Positions 18,857 through 28,239 of a stretch of DNA of 64,000 nucleotides are shown here, piece by piece; the stretch's first letter is position 1; each line of letters opens with the position of its first letter. Source of the DNA: Microglena sp. YARC (Eukaryota > Chlorophyta > Chlorophyceae > Chlamydomonadales > Chlamydomonadaceae); the NCBI GenBank assembly GCA_022414725.1, contig CM039463.1, forward strand, positions 28,225,571 through 28,289,570, read 5' to 3'. The translations under genes and the position numbers were made by a program. The notes beneath the pieces were generated by a model. The model made no database searches, had not been told where the DNA came from, and saw only the letters and a program-made list of their open reading frames with translations.

Positions 18857-19318
18857 ATGCGTGATGTAAAAACCAACAACCAACAGGGCTATCCACAAAG
18901 GGAATCCAATAACGCGCGGTCGCGCATGGTGTCATTCCAACCTTCCAGTGTAGCTAACGTGTTCTTCAGCGACGCCAATTTGGGCGCTCTGCACCAAGCG
19001 ATCCGCTACCGCGTTTGGGTAGACTCGGATCGAAAGCTCGTGATAGGCCGCCAGTCAGAAGATCAACTAGTGTTCGTCATGCGCTCCGTATTCCTGACAG
19101 ACTCCTATAATAGGGAGGGAAACCAAGCAGTCATCCTAGAACAAGTGAGAGACCTAAACCAATTGGTGCTCAACTTCTGCGTCCCGCAAATCATAAAGGA
19201 AGCAAACATGTACCGCCAATACGTGCACGACTCGTCCACTCTACCCGTTCCACTTGAACACATGAAGCTAGTCTCCAAGAAGGGGGAAAATCAACTCCAA
19301 TTCAATAACAGCTTTTAA
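18857..19318 (+). CDS. DUF5761-like conserved giant-virus protein (presumed minor virion protein)
   Basis: The frame is open from 18,734, but ATG 18857 (MRDVKTNNQQ) fits the family better, and the upstream part overlaps the promoter region and poly-C tract. The 153-residue product has the pattern NVFFSDANLGALHQAIRY, VIGRQSEDQLVFVMRSVFL, LNQLVLNFCVPQIIKEANMY and STLPVPLEHM. This matches what I know of the DUF5761 family, widespread in phycodna- and mimivirus-like viruses and usually listed as virion-associated. The gene is intact. The function in the particle is inference; the family assignment is from memory of its pattern, not from a search. Confidence 0.6.
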   Translation: MRDVKTNNQQGYPQRESNNARSRMVSFQPSSVANVFFSDANLGALHQAIRYRVWVDSDRKLVIGRQSEDQLVFVMRSVFLTDSYNREGNQAVILEQVRDLNQLVLNFCVPQIIKEANMYRQYVHDSSTLPVPLEHMKLVSKKGENQLQFNNSF

Positions 19319-19355
19319 GGGTGTAAACGAGAATACCGTTTCGTAGATTACCACC

Positions 19356-21737
19356 ATGAGAGTTTTTTCGGACACTGCAGAGTTCCTGAGAACACGTCTA
19401 TTCTCAGATGTCTTGATGCCAGCAATCGATAAGAAACCCAAGTTTCAGCACAAGGACAACGTTTGGGAATGGGGCGATCACGACACCTTCGTGTCTAAGC
19501 ACAAGAACCACATGGATGCAGGAGTGCTTCTTAGACAGCTTTGTGTCGTTGACGTGGACAACGAGAATAGTGAAGCACCTCGAGGAAATCTTCCCGATTC
19601 TGAACCACGTCCCCACCGAGATAACCCGAGCCGGCAGACACTATTGGTTCCTCCGATCTGCACTCGCCGAAGAGGAAGAATACTACGACGGACCAGCACA
19701 ACGCATCCCAGGAGTGGACTTCAAGAGCGTCGCCGCAACAGGAACATCGGGCTTCGTGGTCATCGCTCCAAGTAAAGGCAAAAAATGGATCCGCCCCCTC
19801 TCCTATGCACGCATCCTGCATCCATGCGATAAACACAATCGAACACTGCAAAAAACTGAAGAACGCACTCGTGCACATCCCAGACGAGATCCTGAAATAC
19901 GTGGCGACATCGTGCAAGGAGAAGATGAAGGCGGCAGAAGAGGCGAGCAACAAGAAGACAACCTTCGTCACGCTGCAATTCCACAACGGAGAAACGTTCA
20001 AGATTCCTTCAAACAGCAAGGTGCTAGCCTATTCTCCTACTTCGAGCCCCTGCTGGATGATCAGCTTGACATGTGCTACATCTCTCTAAATGACCACATT
20101 CCTGACCAGTCCTGACCACATTCCTGACCGCAGTCCTGACCACATTCCTGACTCCAACGGAACTGAATCGGAACCCATTCCCGTCCCGGCTCCATGCACA
20201 CGCACCAGCTTCATCGACATCTACAATGCCGTGTCAAAGACTGCCAATACACACTCGCGATCAGACATCATGTTCATGTTCAACCGTTTCATTCTGAATG
20301 ACGACGACAAGTTCATTATGAATGACAGTGTCAGTGTGGACGATTGTTTCAGCATTATGGACAATTGTTTCAGTCGCTTGTGCGTGGAGGCCGACATGCT
20401 CGGTTTGCGCCAGGACAGGTTGCAACGACTCCTCGAAGCTGTCAATGCTAGCCTGGACATCTTGCGTCAGAACCCGAACATGTGGGACGCCATGGCACTG
20501 GAGTGGAAATGTCGGACGAGCGACAACGCTACCACAAGGAACGCGTGCCTGGTAAATCTCGACGACGTGTCCCCGATCCGGCGGACGTGTCCACCAGAAT
20601 GCACGAGCTCCCGAAACATCAATTGGCTCTTCGGCGGCATCGACTCCAAGCTCGGTCGCGTCCAAGCTCGATCGCGTCCAAGCTCGATCTCCGAGCCATT
20701 AGTGATGGACGAAAGTCTCACGGTAGCAGAGATGTCAAAGCAACTGCACAAGTCCCTCCCACCGGAGGTGCTGGCGTTGTTGCGACTGGGTGCCGGAAAA
20801 CTAGTGCTCGCAGGAGGAGCCGCGCTCGGCCATGTCGTCACTGGAATGGAGAAGACGCATAGGGACTACGACATCTTCCTTGTGGGCATGGATGACGAGG
20901 CAGAGGCCGAGAGCATGGTCGCAGAAATCGAGAGGCTAAACGCCGGAAAAATCATCAGGACTCGACACGCCATGAACATCGTCAGTATGGTGGGAGCCCC
21001 CCTCGTCATCCAGGTCATCATGAGCATGATCGAGGACATCGCCACACTTATCCTCAACTTTGACATCGCACCGTCCAGGGTCGCCATCTCTTACAACCCT
21101 ACATCCGACGCTCTGGAGGTCCTCTGTGCCCCGACGTTCATCGAGGCGGTGCGCAGCACCATGTTCTTCGTGGAACTCGATTTTTGGGGAATCGGTGGCC
21201 TGAACCGCGTTATGAAGTACGTGTTCAAGGGATTCAATAGCGCGGTCCCTGGACACCGACGGACGCAAATGCTCCGATACGGGGTGAAGTGCACAATGTA
21301 GGAACCAGTAACCGCATCGCCGCAGGCCGACTCGACGGTCTCTTCGCAGCAGAGTCGCTCGTCATGCACGAACGCATGGGAGTAATCAATGATACTACAA
21401 GAAGAAGCGCGTGCTGGGACGTACTGAGACGTACCTTCGTCAAAAAACAACAGTTTCTCTCTGACAATGAGATGCACGCGCCTCTGACTCCTTTTGAGAT
21501 GAAGCAGATCACGAGCCTCTGCATGGGACGCAGCGACTACGAAGGATACATTCGTTCGCTCAAACGGGTTCGTGTACTCATTGAGAAGCATGATCTACCG
21601 GCTTCTGCGAAGGCCTCGCGCATCGAGAAGAATCATGTGGGAATCTGAAGTTTTCAAGGTACAGGCGCCACGGCATGTTCTACCCGATTGACCCGGCGGT
21701 GAACGAGGTCTACATCCCACTGGAGGTCAACCGATAG
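19356..21737 (+). pseudogene. Large protein with nucleotidyltransferase-like C-terminal domain, many frameshifts
   Basis: Coding text runs through all three frames. It begins MRVFSDTAEFLRTRLFSDVL at 19,356 and continues HLEEIFPILNHVPTEITRAG (from about 19,560). Next come LKNALVHIPDEILKYVATS (about 19,850) and VTLQFHNGETFKI...YFEPLLDDQ, faintly BTB/POZ- or Skp1-like. A long frame (20,090-21,301) contains LVLAGGAALGHVV, RDYDIFLVG and LILNFDIAPSRVAISYNP. GG...DxD spacing, then a hydrophobic strand and F-D-hydrophobic, fits a nucleotidyltransferase fold seen in several giant-virus proteins. The final parts (21,289-21,648 and GMFYPIDPAVNEVYIPLE) end at 21,737. At least five breaks, so the gene is dead as written. 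Short tandem repeats (cctgaccacattcctgac at 20,090-20,150; 17-bp repeat at 20,650-20,685) may have caused some. Confidence 0.5.
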
Positions 21738-22009
21738 ATTCATTTTCATTGGACAAGTTGGGTGTGTGGCAGCATTACAAATAATGGGTGTTCCTGCCTC
21801 CCGGCGGATTGTGACTGGTTGCGAAACATGGTCTGGATATTGTGATTCCGCGGGGCTGATAATACATGTTAGAAATCCTGGATTTTTGTGTCTCCACTGT
21901 TTCATTTTAATGTTTCACCGACTGTAGACAAATTTGTAACAATTAATGGTACATCATTTAATTTGAAGAACAAATGTATACCAATAATTTGCGCACTGGG
22001 TGAACCTAA
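21738..22009. repeat. Intergenic spacer with transposon-end relics
   Basis: 21,896-21,922 reads, on the minus strand, TA cagtcggtgaaacattaaaa, an inverted partner of the terminus at 8,512. 21,955-21,980 (catttaatttgaagaacaaatgta) matches 1,305-1,328. A minus-strand frame of 83 codons crosses the spacer but has no recognisable features. Nothing else is seen. Confidence 0.5.
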
Positions 22010-23936
22010 ATGCTTATCAAGGAGAACTATGAATATAAGAAACTGAAGGGTATCTGATACACCAATGTATCGAAACACTACGGATCCATAGATCTGAACA
22101 ACCCGTACTTAGACGATGCATCTAGAAGCGTTGTTGGACTCAATAATGAAGAAATCGTGTCCTCCTCAACTCCAATAAAAACCTTCATCACGTCGTGTGC
22201 GCATTTCGTTTTTGACAATTTCTCCAACAAGCCATACCCGTCGATGTGGTCAATGTTTTCGAGCGGCAAAGGTGTGCCGCGCCCCAACCACGGCGCAGGA
22301 AACCAAATGCGCCAACTGTTTTTCGGACTGGTAATCCAACAGCGTCTCATCGAACATAACCTACCAGCGTACATGAGCGTCTTGATGATCGATAACGAAC
22401 ACCGACTCAGTCACTTGGACATATTGAAAAGATATCTAGCGCTTAGCGTTGCTCCGTTATTCAACCAGATAGCTCGCATTAGCGAGGACAAGACAACCAA
22501 TGTAATTGTCGCCAAACGTGACGGTTCGAATACGTGGATTTACAAGACCATTATAGGAATTAATGATAAGGAGTTGCTGGACGGTTTGGACAGTGTAAAA
22601 CACCGCGACACGATTGCCGGAGCCTTCCACATAGTTTCCTACATGATCTACAGCATAGTAATGAACAAGCTACTGAATCCCGATGGAACCGACCATAAGA
22701 TAAGCTCTTTCATAAAATACGTATCCCTATCTGGACAGTACTACAGGAGCTCTGAGCCGGAGCTCAAGTTTGATCCAGGGAGCGTGCTTGATCGATTTTT
22801 CTTGATGAACGAGTTGATTCACGGTGGTCACTACATCGATCACTGTCGCGGAGGGTTCTCTAGCTTCTTAAAATCCAGGAACGCCAGGAACTACATGTAC
22901 GTAATGTCGTTGGGGACCATCGACTGCTCAAGTGTTGCTGAGGATCAAGCGAAGTACGCACAAGAGATGGAAGCTATCGCTATACACATGTTAACGATCA
23001 CATACGACATTGATGGTGACACGACTGCAGTCGAGTGTCGCAAGATGTCGCCTATGAAGTACAAGTCGGTGCGCTCCATTCGTAAATACAACAATACCTC
23101 TGCCAGAATACTCATGCTCAAAGACTTCGATAACCTGTTTTACACGATCTTCACCGACATTAACAACCGGACGAGCCTGCCAGATTCCAGATACGATTGA
23201 CAACACTGTTGAACCCATCGCTCCAGCACCTCCATAACAAGGTGTTCAAATTCGATCTATCGAAGAGTTTGAGGGACATCGTTAATCTCAGCGAAACCAA
23301 TACGGTCGGACCGCAACACCGAAAATCACACGCTAAACCTCAACAACCCCATAATACGCCGCCTCAACAACAACCAACTGAAGACACCTCAAAAACAACC
23401 CCATAATACGCCGCCTCAACAACAACCACAGAAGACACCTCAAAAACCCCATAATACGCCGCCTCAACAACAAACACAGAAGACACCTCAAAAACCCCAT
23501 AATACGCCGCCTCAACAACAAACACAGAAGACACCTCAAAAACCCCATAATACGCCGCCTCAACAACAACCACAGAAGACACCTCAAAAACCCCATAATA
23601 CGCCGTCTCAACAACAAACCACAGAAGACACCTCAAAAAACCCCATAATACGCCGTCTCAACAACAAACACAGAAGACACCTCAAAAACCCCATAATAAG
23701 CCGCCTCAACAAAAACGTTAACGAGAAGCAAGCCCATATCGTCATTCACACACACGCTCCACAATCCAACTAGAAAAACGTGGACACCCCCCCTGCGTGA
23801 CGACAATGTTCGTCGCTCTCCAACATGTTACGATCCTGACTTGCTAATGCTTTCCATGCCCCCCAAACCCAAGAAAGTTCGCGGTACACATTTCCAAAAA
23901 AATAAGAATAAAAATGGCACACTCAAACAAGTATAA
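22010..23936 (+). pseudogene. Possible SidE-type phosphodiesterase-domain protein with repeat tail, broken
   Basis: ATG 22010 opens a frame that meets TGA at 22,055-22,057 and then stays open to 23,200. The core shows PRPNHGAGNQMRQLFFG, like the RPNHG...R motif of SidE-family phosphodiesterase domains, and MNELIHGGHYIDHCRGG, like the HY-x-D-x-x-R segment these proteins carry downstream. A frame change near 23,195 leads into a 48-bp repeat array encoding Pro/Gln-rich units and then a basic tail (KPKKVRG) ending about 23,936. The domain assignment is by motif memory only. The stop, the shift and slips in the repeat make it non-functional as written. Confidence 0.45.
23331..23715. repeat. 48-bp tandem repeat, about 7-8 copies
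   Basis: The unit starts ccccataatacgccgcctca and continues acaacaaacacagaagacacctcaaaaa, with length variants of 47-51 bases. In one frame it encodes a 16-residue unit (PHNTPPQQQTQKTPQK). The length variants break that frame, which suggests slippage after coding constraint was lost. Confidence 0.85.
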
Positions 23937-24021
23937 AGAGGATCCGATATGTGTTAGGTATCAGCTTTGTTCCTCTCATTTATTGTTGACCCACCACCCC
24001 ATCCTAATTTCCCCTATACCA

Positions 24022-24843
24022 ATGACTACTACGTCCAAGTCTGTCGCGAGCGACGTCACCTTCCCTTGCGATGTTGACGTGAGCAAGATCACCTTTAGTG
24101 CTCCGAAGCAGCTAGACAACGGAGGTCGCAGTATCTTCATCAATTATAACAACCGGAACCTGATTGTACAGACGCCCATGATGTCTCTGCCGTTCGGTAT
24201 CAGCGTGTGGCCCGGAGAGCGGGGGCTACCTGACAAGCACACACTGCAAATGTCCTTCGCTGGACGGGACACAAACCAGGGCGTCCAGGATTTTTTCGAC
24301 ATGATGGAGCGCGTTTCTGAGCACGTGATCGACAATGCATTGGAGAACTCTAACGCGTGGTTCAAGAAGAAGTACCCCTCTCGTGATGTGGTGGCCGACA
24401 TGTTCACCCCATCGATCCGGTACAGCAAGGACAAAGATACCGGCGAGTTGTCGACGATGTACCCTCCAACTTTAAGCTGAACCTCCCCCTTCGTAGATGG
24501 CGCTTTCCGGTTCCCTGTGTACGGAGGCGATCGCGAGCCTCTCGACCTCAATGAGATCCTCCGGAGCCCTAAGCGTGGCAAGGGTGCGCGCGTGTCCGCC
24601 ATCATCCATCTTCAGTCGATCTGGTCCGTGGGACTGAACAAATCGTTCGGTGTCACGTGGAAGGTCTGCCAGCTGCGCATGATCATGCCTGCCAACCTCG
24701 ACGGCTACGCGTTCATGCCCACCGATGATGACCTGTACCTCAACGAAAACAACGTCAAGAAGCACTCTGATGATGAGGAGGAGGAGGAGGAACAGAACGA
24801 GGACAACGCCACGAAGAACGGAGACGAGATTCTGTTCATGTAA
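24022..24843 (+). pseudogene. DUF5871-like conserved giant-virus protein, one frameshift
   Basis: ATG 24022 (MTTTSKSVASDVTF) is preferred to the upstream start at 23,914, since the extra 36 residues overlap the AT-rich leader. The core shows FSAPKQLDNGGRSIFINYN, PMMSLPFGISVWPGE, NSNAWFKKKYPSRDVVADMF and MYPPT. After a one-base loss near 24,472 it continues FKLNLPFVDGAFRFPVYGGD and SFGVTWKVCQLRMIMP, ending in an acidic tail (DDEEEEEEQNED). This is the layout of the DUF5871 family, conserved across phycodna- and mimivirus-type viruses and of uncertain function. The joined length of about 273 residues is normal. It converges on, and overlaps by 8 bases, the packaging ATPase. Confidence 0.65.
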
Positions 24844-25746
24844 ATGATACTACAGTTGTTCTCATCAGGACACGTGTATCAGGACATGGTTTTCTTGACA
24901 CTAATTTGTGTTTGTTGTTTCCCCCCCTTTCCTTGTAAATAAGTTCGTTTGTCATACGTTTCTTCGAGTCTCCTCCCTCTTCATCCGAATCTTCACCATC
25001 GTCCCACTTTTGTTTGGTCCTTCTAGCGAGTTCCCACACCTCCTTTGACCCGAGTTTGAAGTTGGTCATGTGGCTCGGCCTTGTACCAAAAAACCTGGTC
25101 CTCAAGTTTGTTCGATTGCACATTGTTGTTGATCACAAGGCACTCGTAGTTCTCGGTGCACTGGTCCATGACTTGGCAAAACATGTCGAACGATGGGAAC
25201 ATGCCCGCGTAATTATCGTAGATACGTTTTCGGTTGGAGACGACGTTCTCACGAAGGATGAATACGTAGTCGATGTTCGTTCGAAGATTAGGGGGGATGC
25301 CCATCGGATGTTGCATCGTGATCATGAACATGATAGGGAGGTGACGACCGTTCATGAACAGATAGCGGATGCCCGTGTCGCTTGCCCACGTCTTGTCAAA
25401 AAGACAGTCGTCCAGAATCAAGAAAGCGCGCGTGTCTATATTGGATGAACCGTACACCTGTATTTGTTTGTCTACCTTCCGAGCTAACAACTTTTGTCGC
25501 TTTATCACGTTATCGATGATATCCGGAGAGAACTCGTCGTGGATAAACATGTGCGGAATCATGTTGCCGTAGAACTTGTTGGACTCCTCTTGTAGGCGAA
25601 ATGACGGTCCCGATAGGGATTGCTCGGTTGTGAAAGAGAATATCTCGCACCAGGAAGGACTTGCCGGTCTCTCTCTTTCCTATCAATACAATCACCTTGT
25701 CATGGCGGATATCCGTAATGTCGAACTTCTTCAATGGAAGCTGCAT
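24836..25746 (-). pseudogene. A32-type DNA packaging ATPase, two frameshifts
   Basis: The frame from ATG 25746 has Walker A (GKRETGKS, residues 23-30) and breaks near 25,597 after ISPT. The second frame continues NKFYGNMIPHMFIHDEFSP, Walker B (AFLILDDCLFD) and the TMQHPMGIPPNLRTNIDYV segment typical of A32. It breaks again near 25,075 after VFWYKAEPH. The third frame (NFKLGSKEVWELARR) ends at 24,836 after an acidic tail. The A32/FtsK-HerA-type ATPase drives viral DNA into capsids and is a hallmark gene of giant DNA viruses. Catalytic motifs are all present, but split between frames. Joined length about 303 residues, slightly long because of the tail. Divergent from the gene at 25,865. Confidence 0.9.
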
Positions 25747-25864
25747 TCATGCGTTATATCTTATTTCTTTTTTTTTCCGAATCCTCTTGCAACCGCACCA
25801 CGCTTCATTTAAAATACAGTATAAATGTTTAAAAATACGTTGAACATGTTGCAACCTCCTCAGA

Positions 25865-26332
25865 ATGGACGACCTTAAATTCCGTGATGTGGAGAAGAAA
25901 CGATTGAGGTACAAGTTTGTCCGCACACGCGATGAATTGCAGAGCATGACGTTCACGATTGCGTCCATGATGGTCCACGATGAAGGTGTCGTTGCCGTAG
26001 TGGTGATCTGCAATCCCAAATCGGACCGGTACAACGTCAACCATTCCAAGGCACTCAAGCTGTACGACATCGTGGGGTCCACGTTGACGGTCAGGCCTGG
26101 GAGACGCCGAGCCGCCGTGTACACATCGCAAACGCTTGCGTTCAGTAGCTCACGCTCTCAATCGCAAATGGTAGTGAACGCAGGAGACTACGTCGTCCAG
26201 GAAACGGACGGTGTCGGATATTATATTGTGAATAAGGAGACGTTCGAAGACACGTACGAGTTCGTCCCAGACAACATCCCCAACGATGCTGGCTGGTTTC
26301 GTGGCAAAAACATTATGCCTCAGAAACACTGA
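25865..26332 (+). CDS. Hypothetical protein
   Basis: An intact 155-codon gene between the packaging ATPase and RPB5. I recognise no domain. It has no membrane segment, a basic N-terminus (FRDVEKKRLRYKF), a middle with alternating hydrophobics (GVVAVVVICNP) and a mixed C-terminus (DGVGYYIVNKETFEDTYEF). The 118-base spacer to the ATPase start is AT-rich (atttaaaatacagtataaatg), a plausible divergent promoter. Confidence 0.55.
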   Translation: MDDLKFRDVEKKRLRYKFVRTRDELQSMTFTIASMMVHDEGVVAVVVICNPKSDRYNVNHSKALKLYDIVGSTLTVRPGRRRAAVYTSQTLAFSSSRSQSQMVVNAGDYVVQETDGVGYYIVNKETFEDTYEFVPDNIPNDAGWFRGKNIMPQKH

Positions 26333-26405
26333 CCAATTCGAAAGTGGTGCCTAAAATGTGAGCGAGTGTAAAGCAAAATAACTAAAGAATTTATTAATAA
26401 CAAAA

Positions 26406-27276
26406 ATGTTGGACAAACAGGTCCGCAAGAGCTTCACGGTAATATGCGAGATGCTTGTCGACAGAGGGGAGACGTTATCCATTGAGGAGACCGCCCCGAT
26501 CGCGCTCGACCTGCACGCCAGAGCCGTCACCCCATCATCGGGGGGCGTCTTCCACGTCGACCTTCCAGGAGACTGCGGCTACCGTGTCATCTACAGTCTC
26601 AATCAAACGTTCAAGCTCCCCGACGTGAGGAAACTCCTCGCCCCCCTCGAAAATAATGTAGGGAAGGACGCGGTGGTTGCCAGACGGAACGATGATGAAG
26701 ATGAAGATGAGGATTTTGTGGGGGATATCGAAGAAGATGACGTCATTATGGAGGAAGGAGGAGACACCGAGAATGACAACAACGATATTAATGAAAAGGC
26801 GTTGTCCGAAGCGGACTCTTATACCACCAAGATGGGTGGTGGCGACAGTCAGAATCAGCATCAACAACGTGGTGGAGGAGGTGCCGGCAACAACATTCGA
26901 GAGGTTATTTTGGTGACTCGCGAGAAGGTATTGAGCACAAGTCGGAGGGGTCTAGATGAGAGCATTCGTCGCCACGTGCAGTTTTTCTGTCTCTCCGAAC
27001 TGCAGTTCAACATCTCTCGTCACGAGTTGGTGCCCCGCCACGAACCCATCCGCGACGAGCAACGTGATTGAGCAACTCGTCGCACGATACCGCGTCAAGT
27101 CGAGGTACCAATTTCCGATTATCGCGTGCTCTGACCCGATGGCACGGTACCTAGATCTGCGTCCTGGCCATTTGGTTCGCATCGTGCGCTTCTCTCCGGA
27201 TGTGGGCATGTACGCCCCTACAGGTGCTGCGCCGTCGCTAACACGCACACGACTGCGCCGCCTGAGGAAACGTTGA
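26406..27276 (+). pseudogene. DNA-directed RNA polymerase subunit RPB5 (RPABC1) homologue, one frameshift
   Basis: The C-terminal assembly domain is diagnostic: HVQFFCLSELQFNISRHELV, then after a frame change near 27,055-27,068, FPIIACSDPMARYLDLRPGH and LVRIVRFSPD. These match the RPB5 segments HELVP, D-P-x-ARY-x-L-x-x-G and KI-x-R-x-S. The N-terminal part (LDKQVRKSFTVICEMLVDRG) resembles the RPB5 jaw start. Between them lies an unusual acidic and Gly-rich insertion (codons about 95-160, DDEDEDEDF, GGGGAG). RPB5 forms part of the lower jaw of polymerase. The ATG at 26,406 follows an AT-rich leader (atttattaataacaaaa). Joined length about 290 residues, longer than the usual 200-210 because of the insertion. 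Confidence 0.85.
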
Positions 27277-27543
27277 AGAACTCTTGAAGATGAAAAAAAA
27301 AACACGTTCCATTGTAAAGCAACCCTCGACGCCATCCGACATGCCAAATGGTGGAGTTAAACAAGACGATTCATGTGATGTATTATGCACTTGGATCGGA
27401 CGAAAATAAATAGATCAAATGGAGGCAATAAAGCCATGTGTAAAAGCCTGCTTGATATTATGTCGTCTCTGTCCCTGCACAAATCCACAAGAAAACATAG
27501 AAAAATAAATACGTTCGCCTGCATGGGCGCCGTATTTCTTCGG
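27277..27543. other. Spacer, no supported gene
   Basis: Short frames cross this stretch on both strands but show no recognisable features. A poly-A run (27,290-27,302) follows RPB5. Confidence 0.4.
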
Positions 27544-28121
27544 TCAGAAGCGGTAGCCATGGATGCGAGGGCCAATGGTCAGAGCAAGATATCGTGCAAT
27601 AGCTTCGAAATAGACGTATCTGGTGCTTCTGATGTGGTCACCGTATTGGAGTTGCTGTCCAAGGGAACCTCCCTGAACGTAAGAGCATTGGTGGGGCTTT
27701 GGCTGATTCACTTGTTGATTGAGAACGTCGTTGTACATATTCAGGCCAGACCGTGTAGCGACCGCATTGCGTAGAACAGCATCGTCTTTAGCATCCGCCT
27801 CATCGTCATCATTTGCCAGGCATGTTACTGTAGCTCGGCGTTGTGAACGAACACTTGAGGTGGTTTGATCAATTGGGTTCCGAACGCGTCATTATGCGTC
27901 CGAAATGGCTTGTGGGATGTGTCTCTAAGCTTCCACGAGAGTTGGAAGAGGTTGCGGTGCGTGCGTTGACACTCGTAATGGCGATCGTCCTTGTTAATTC
28001 TAAAACTAAATGCCACCGCGACAACAAACACATTATCACTTGAAATGCTTGTGTACGAAATAATCGGTTCTAAGTATCGCACTCTTCTCACTGGAGGGCA
28101 GGTGATTCTGAAGAACATCAT
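27544..28121 (-). pseudogene. Hypothetical protein, one frameshift
   Basis: The minus-strand frame from ATG 28121 (or 28118, MFFRITCPPVRRVRYLEP) includes VFVVAVAFSFRINKDDRHYE and changes frame near 27,840 to LANDDDEADAKDDAVLRNAV, then MYNDVLNQQVNQPKPHQCS and YVYFEAIARYLALTIGPRIH, ending at 27,544. About 192 residues. Plus-strand frames over the same ground are less protein-like. No family recognised. Confidence 0.35.
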
Positions 28122-28239
28122 TCTATTTCCATTTTGATACCCCCATTATTAAGCGTTTCATCTCAATTATCACGATCTCAATCAGGAATATCATCTCAAT
28201 TATCACGATCTCAATCAGAGATATCGTATAAATCAGGGT

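Noticed and set aside
23333..23636. Two minus-strand repeat ORFs (LLRRRIMGFLRCL type)
   Set aside because: They are reverse reading of the 48-bp repeat with no support outside it.
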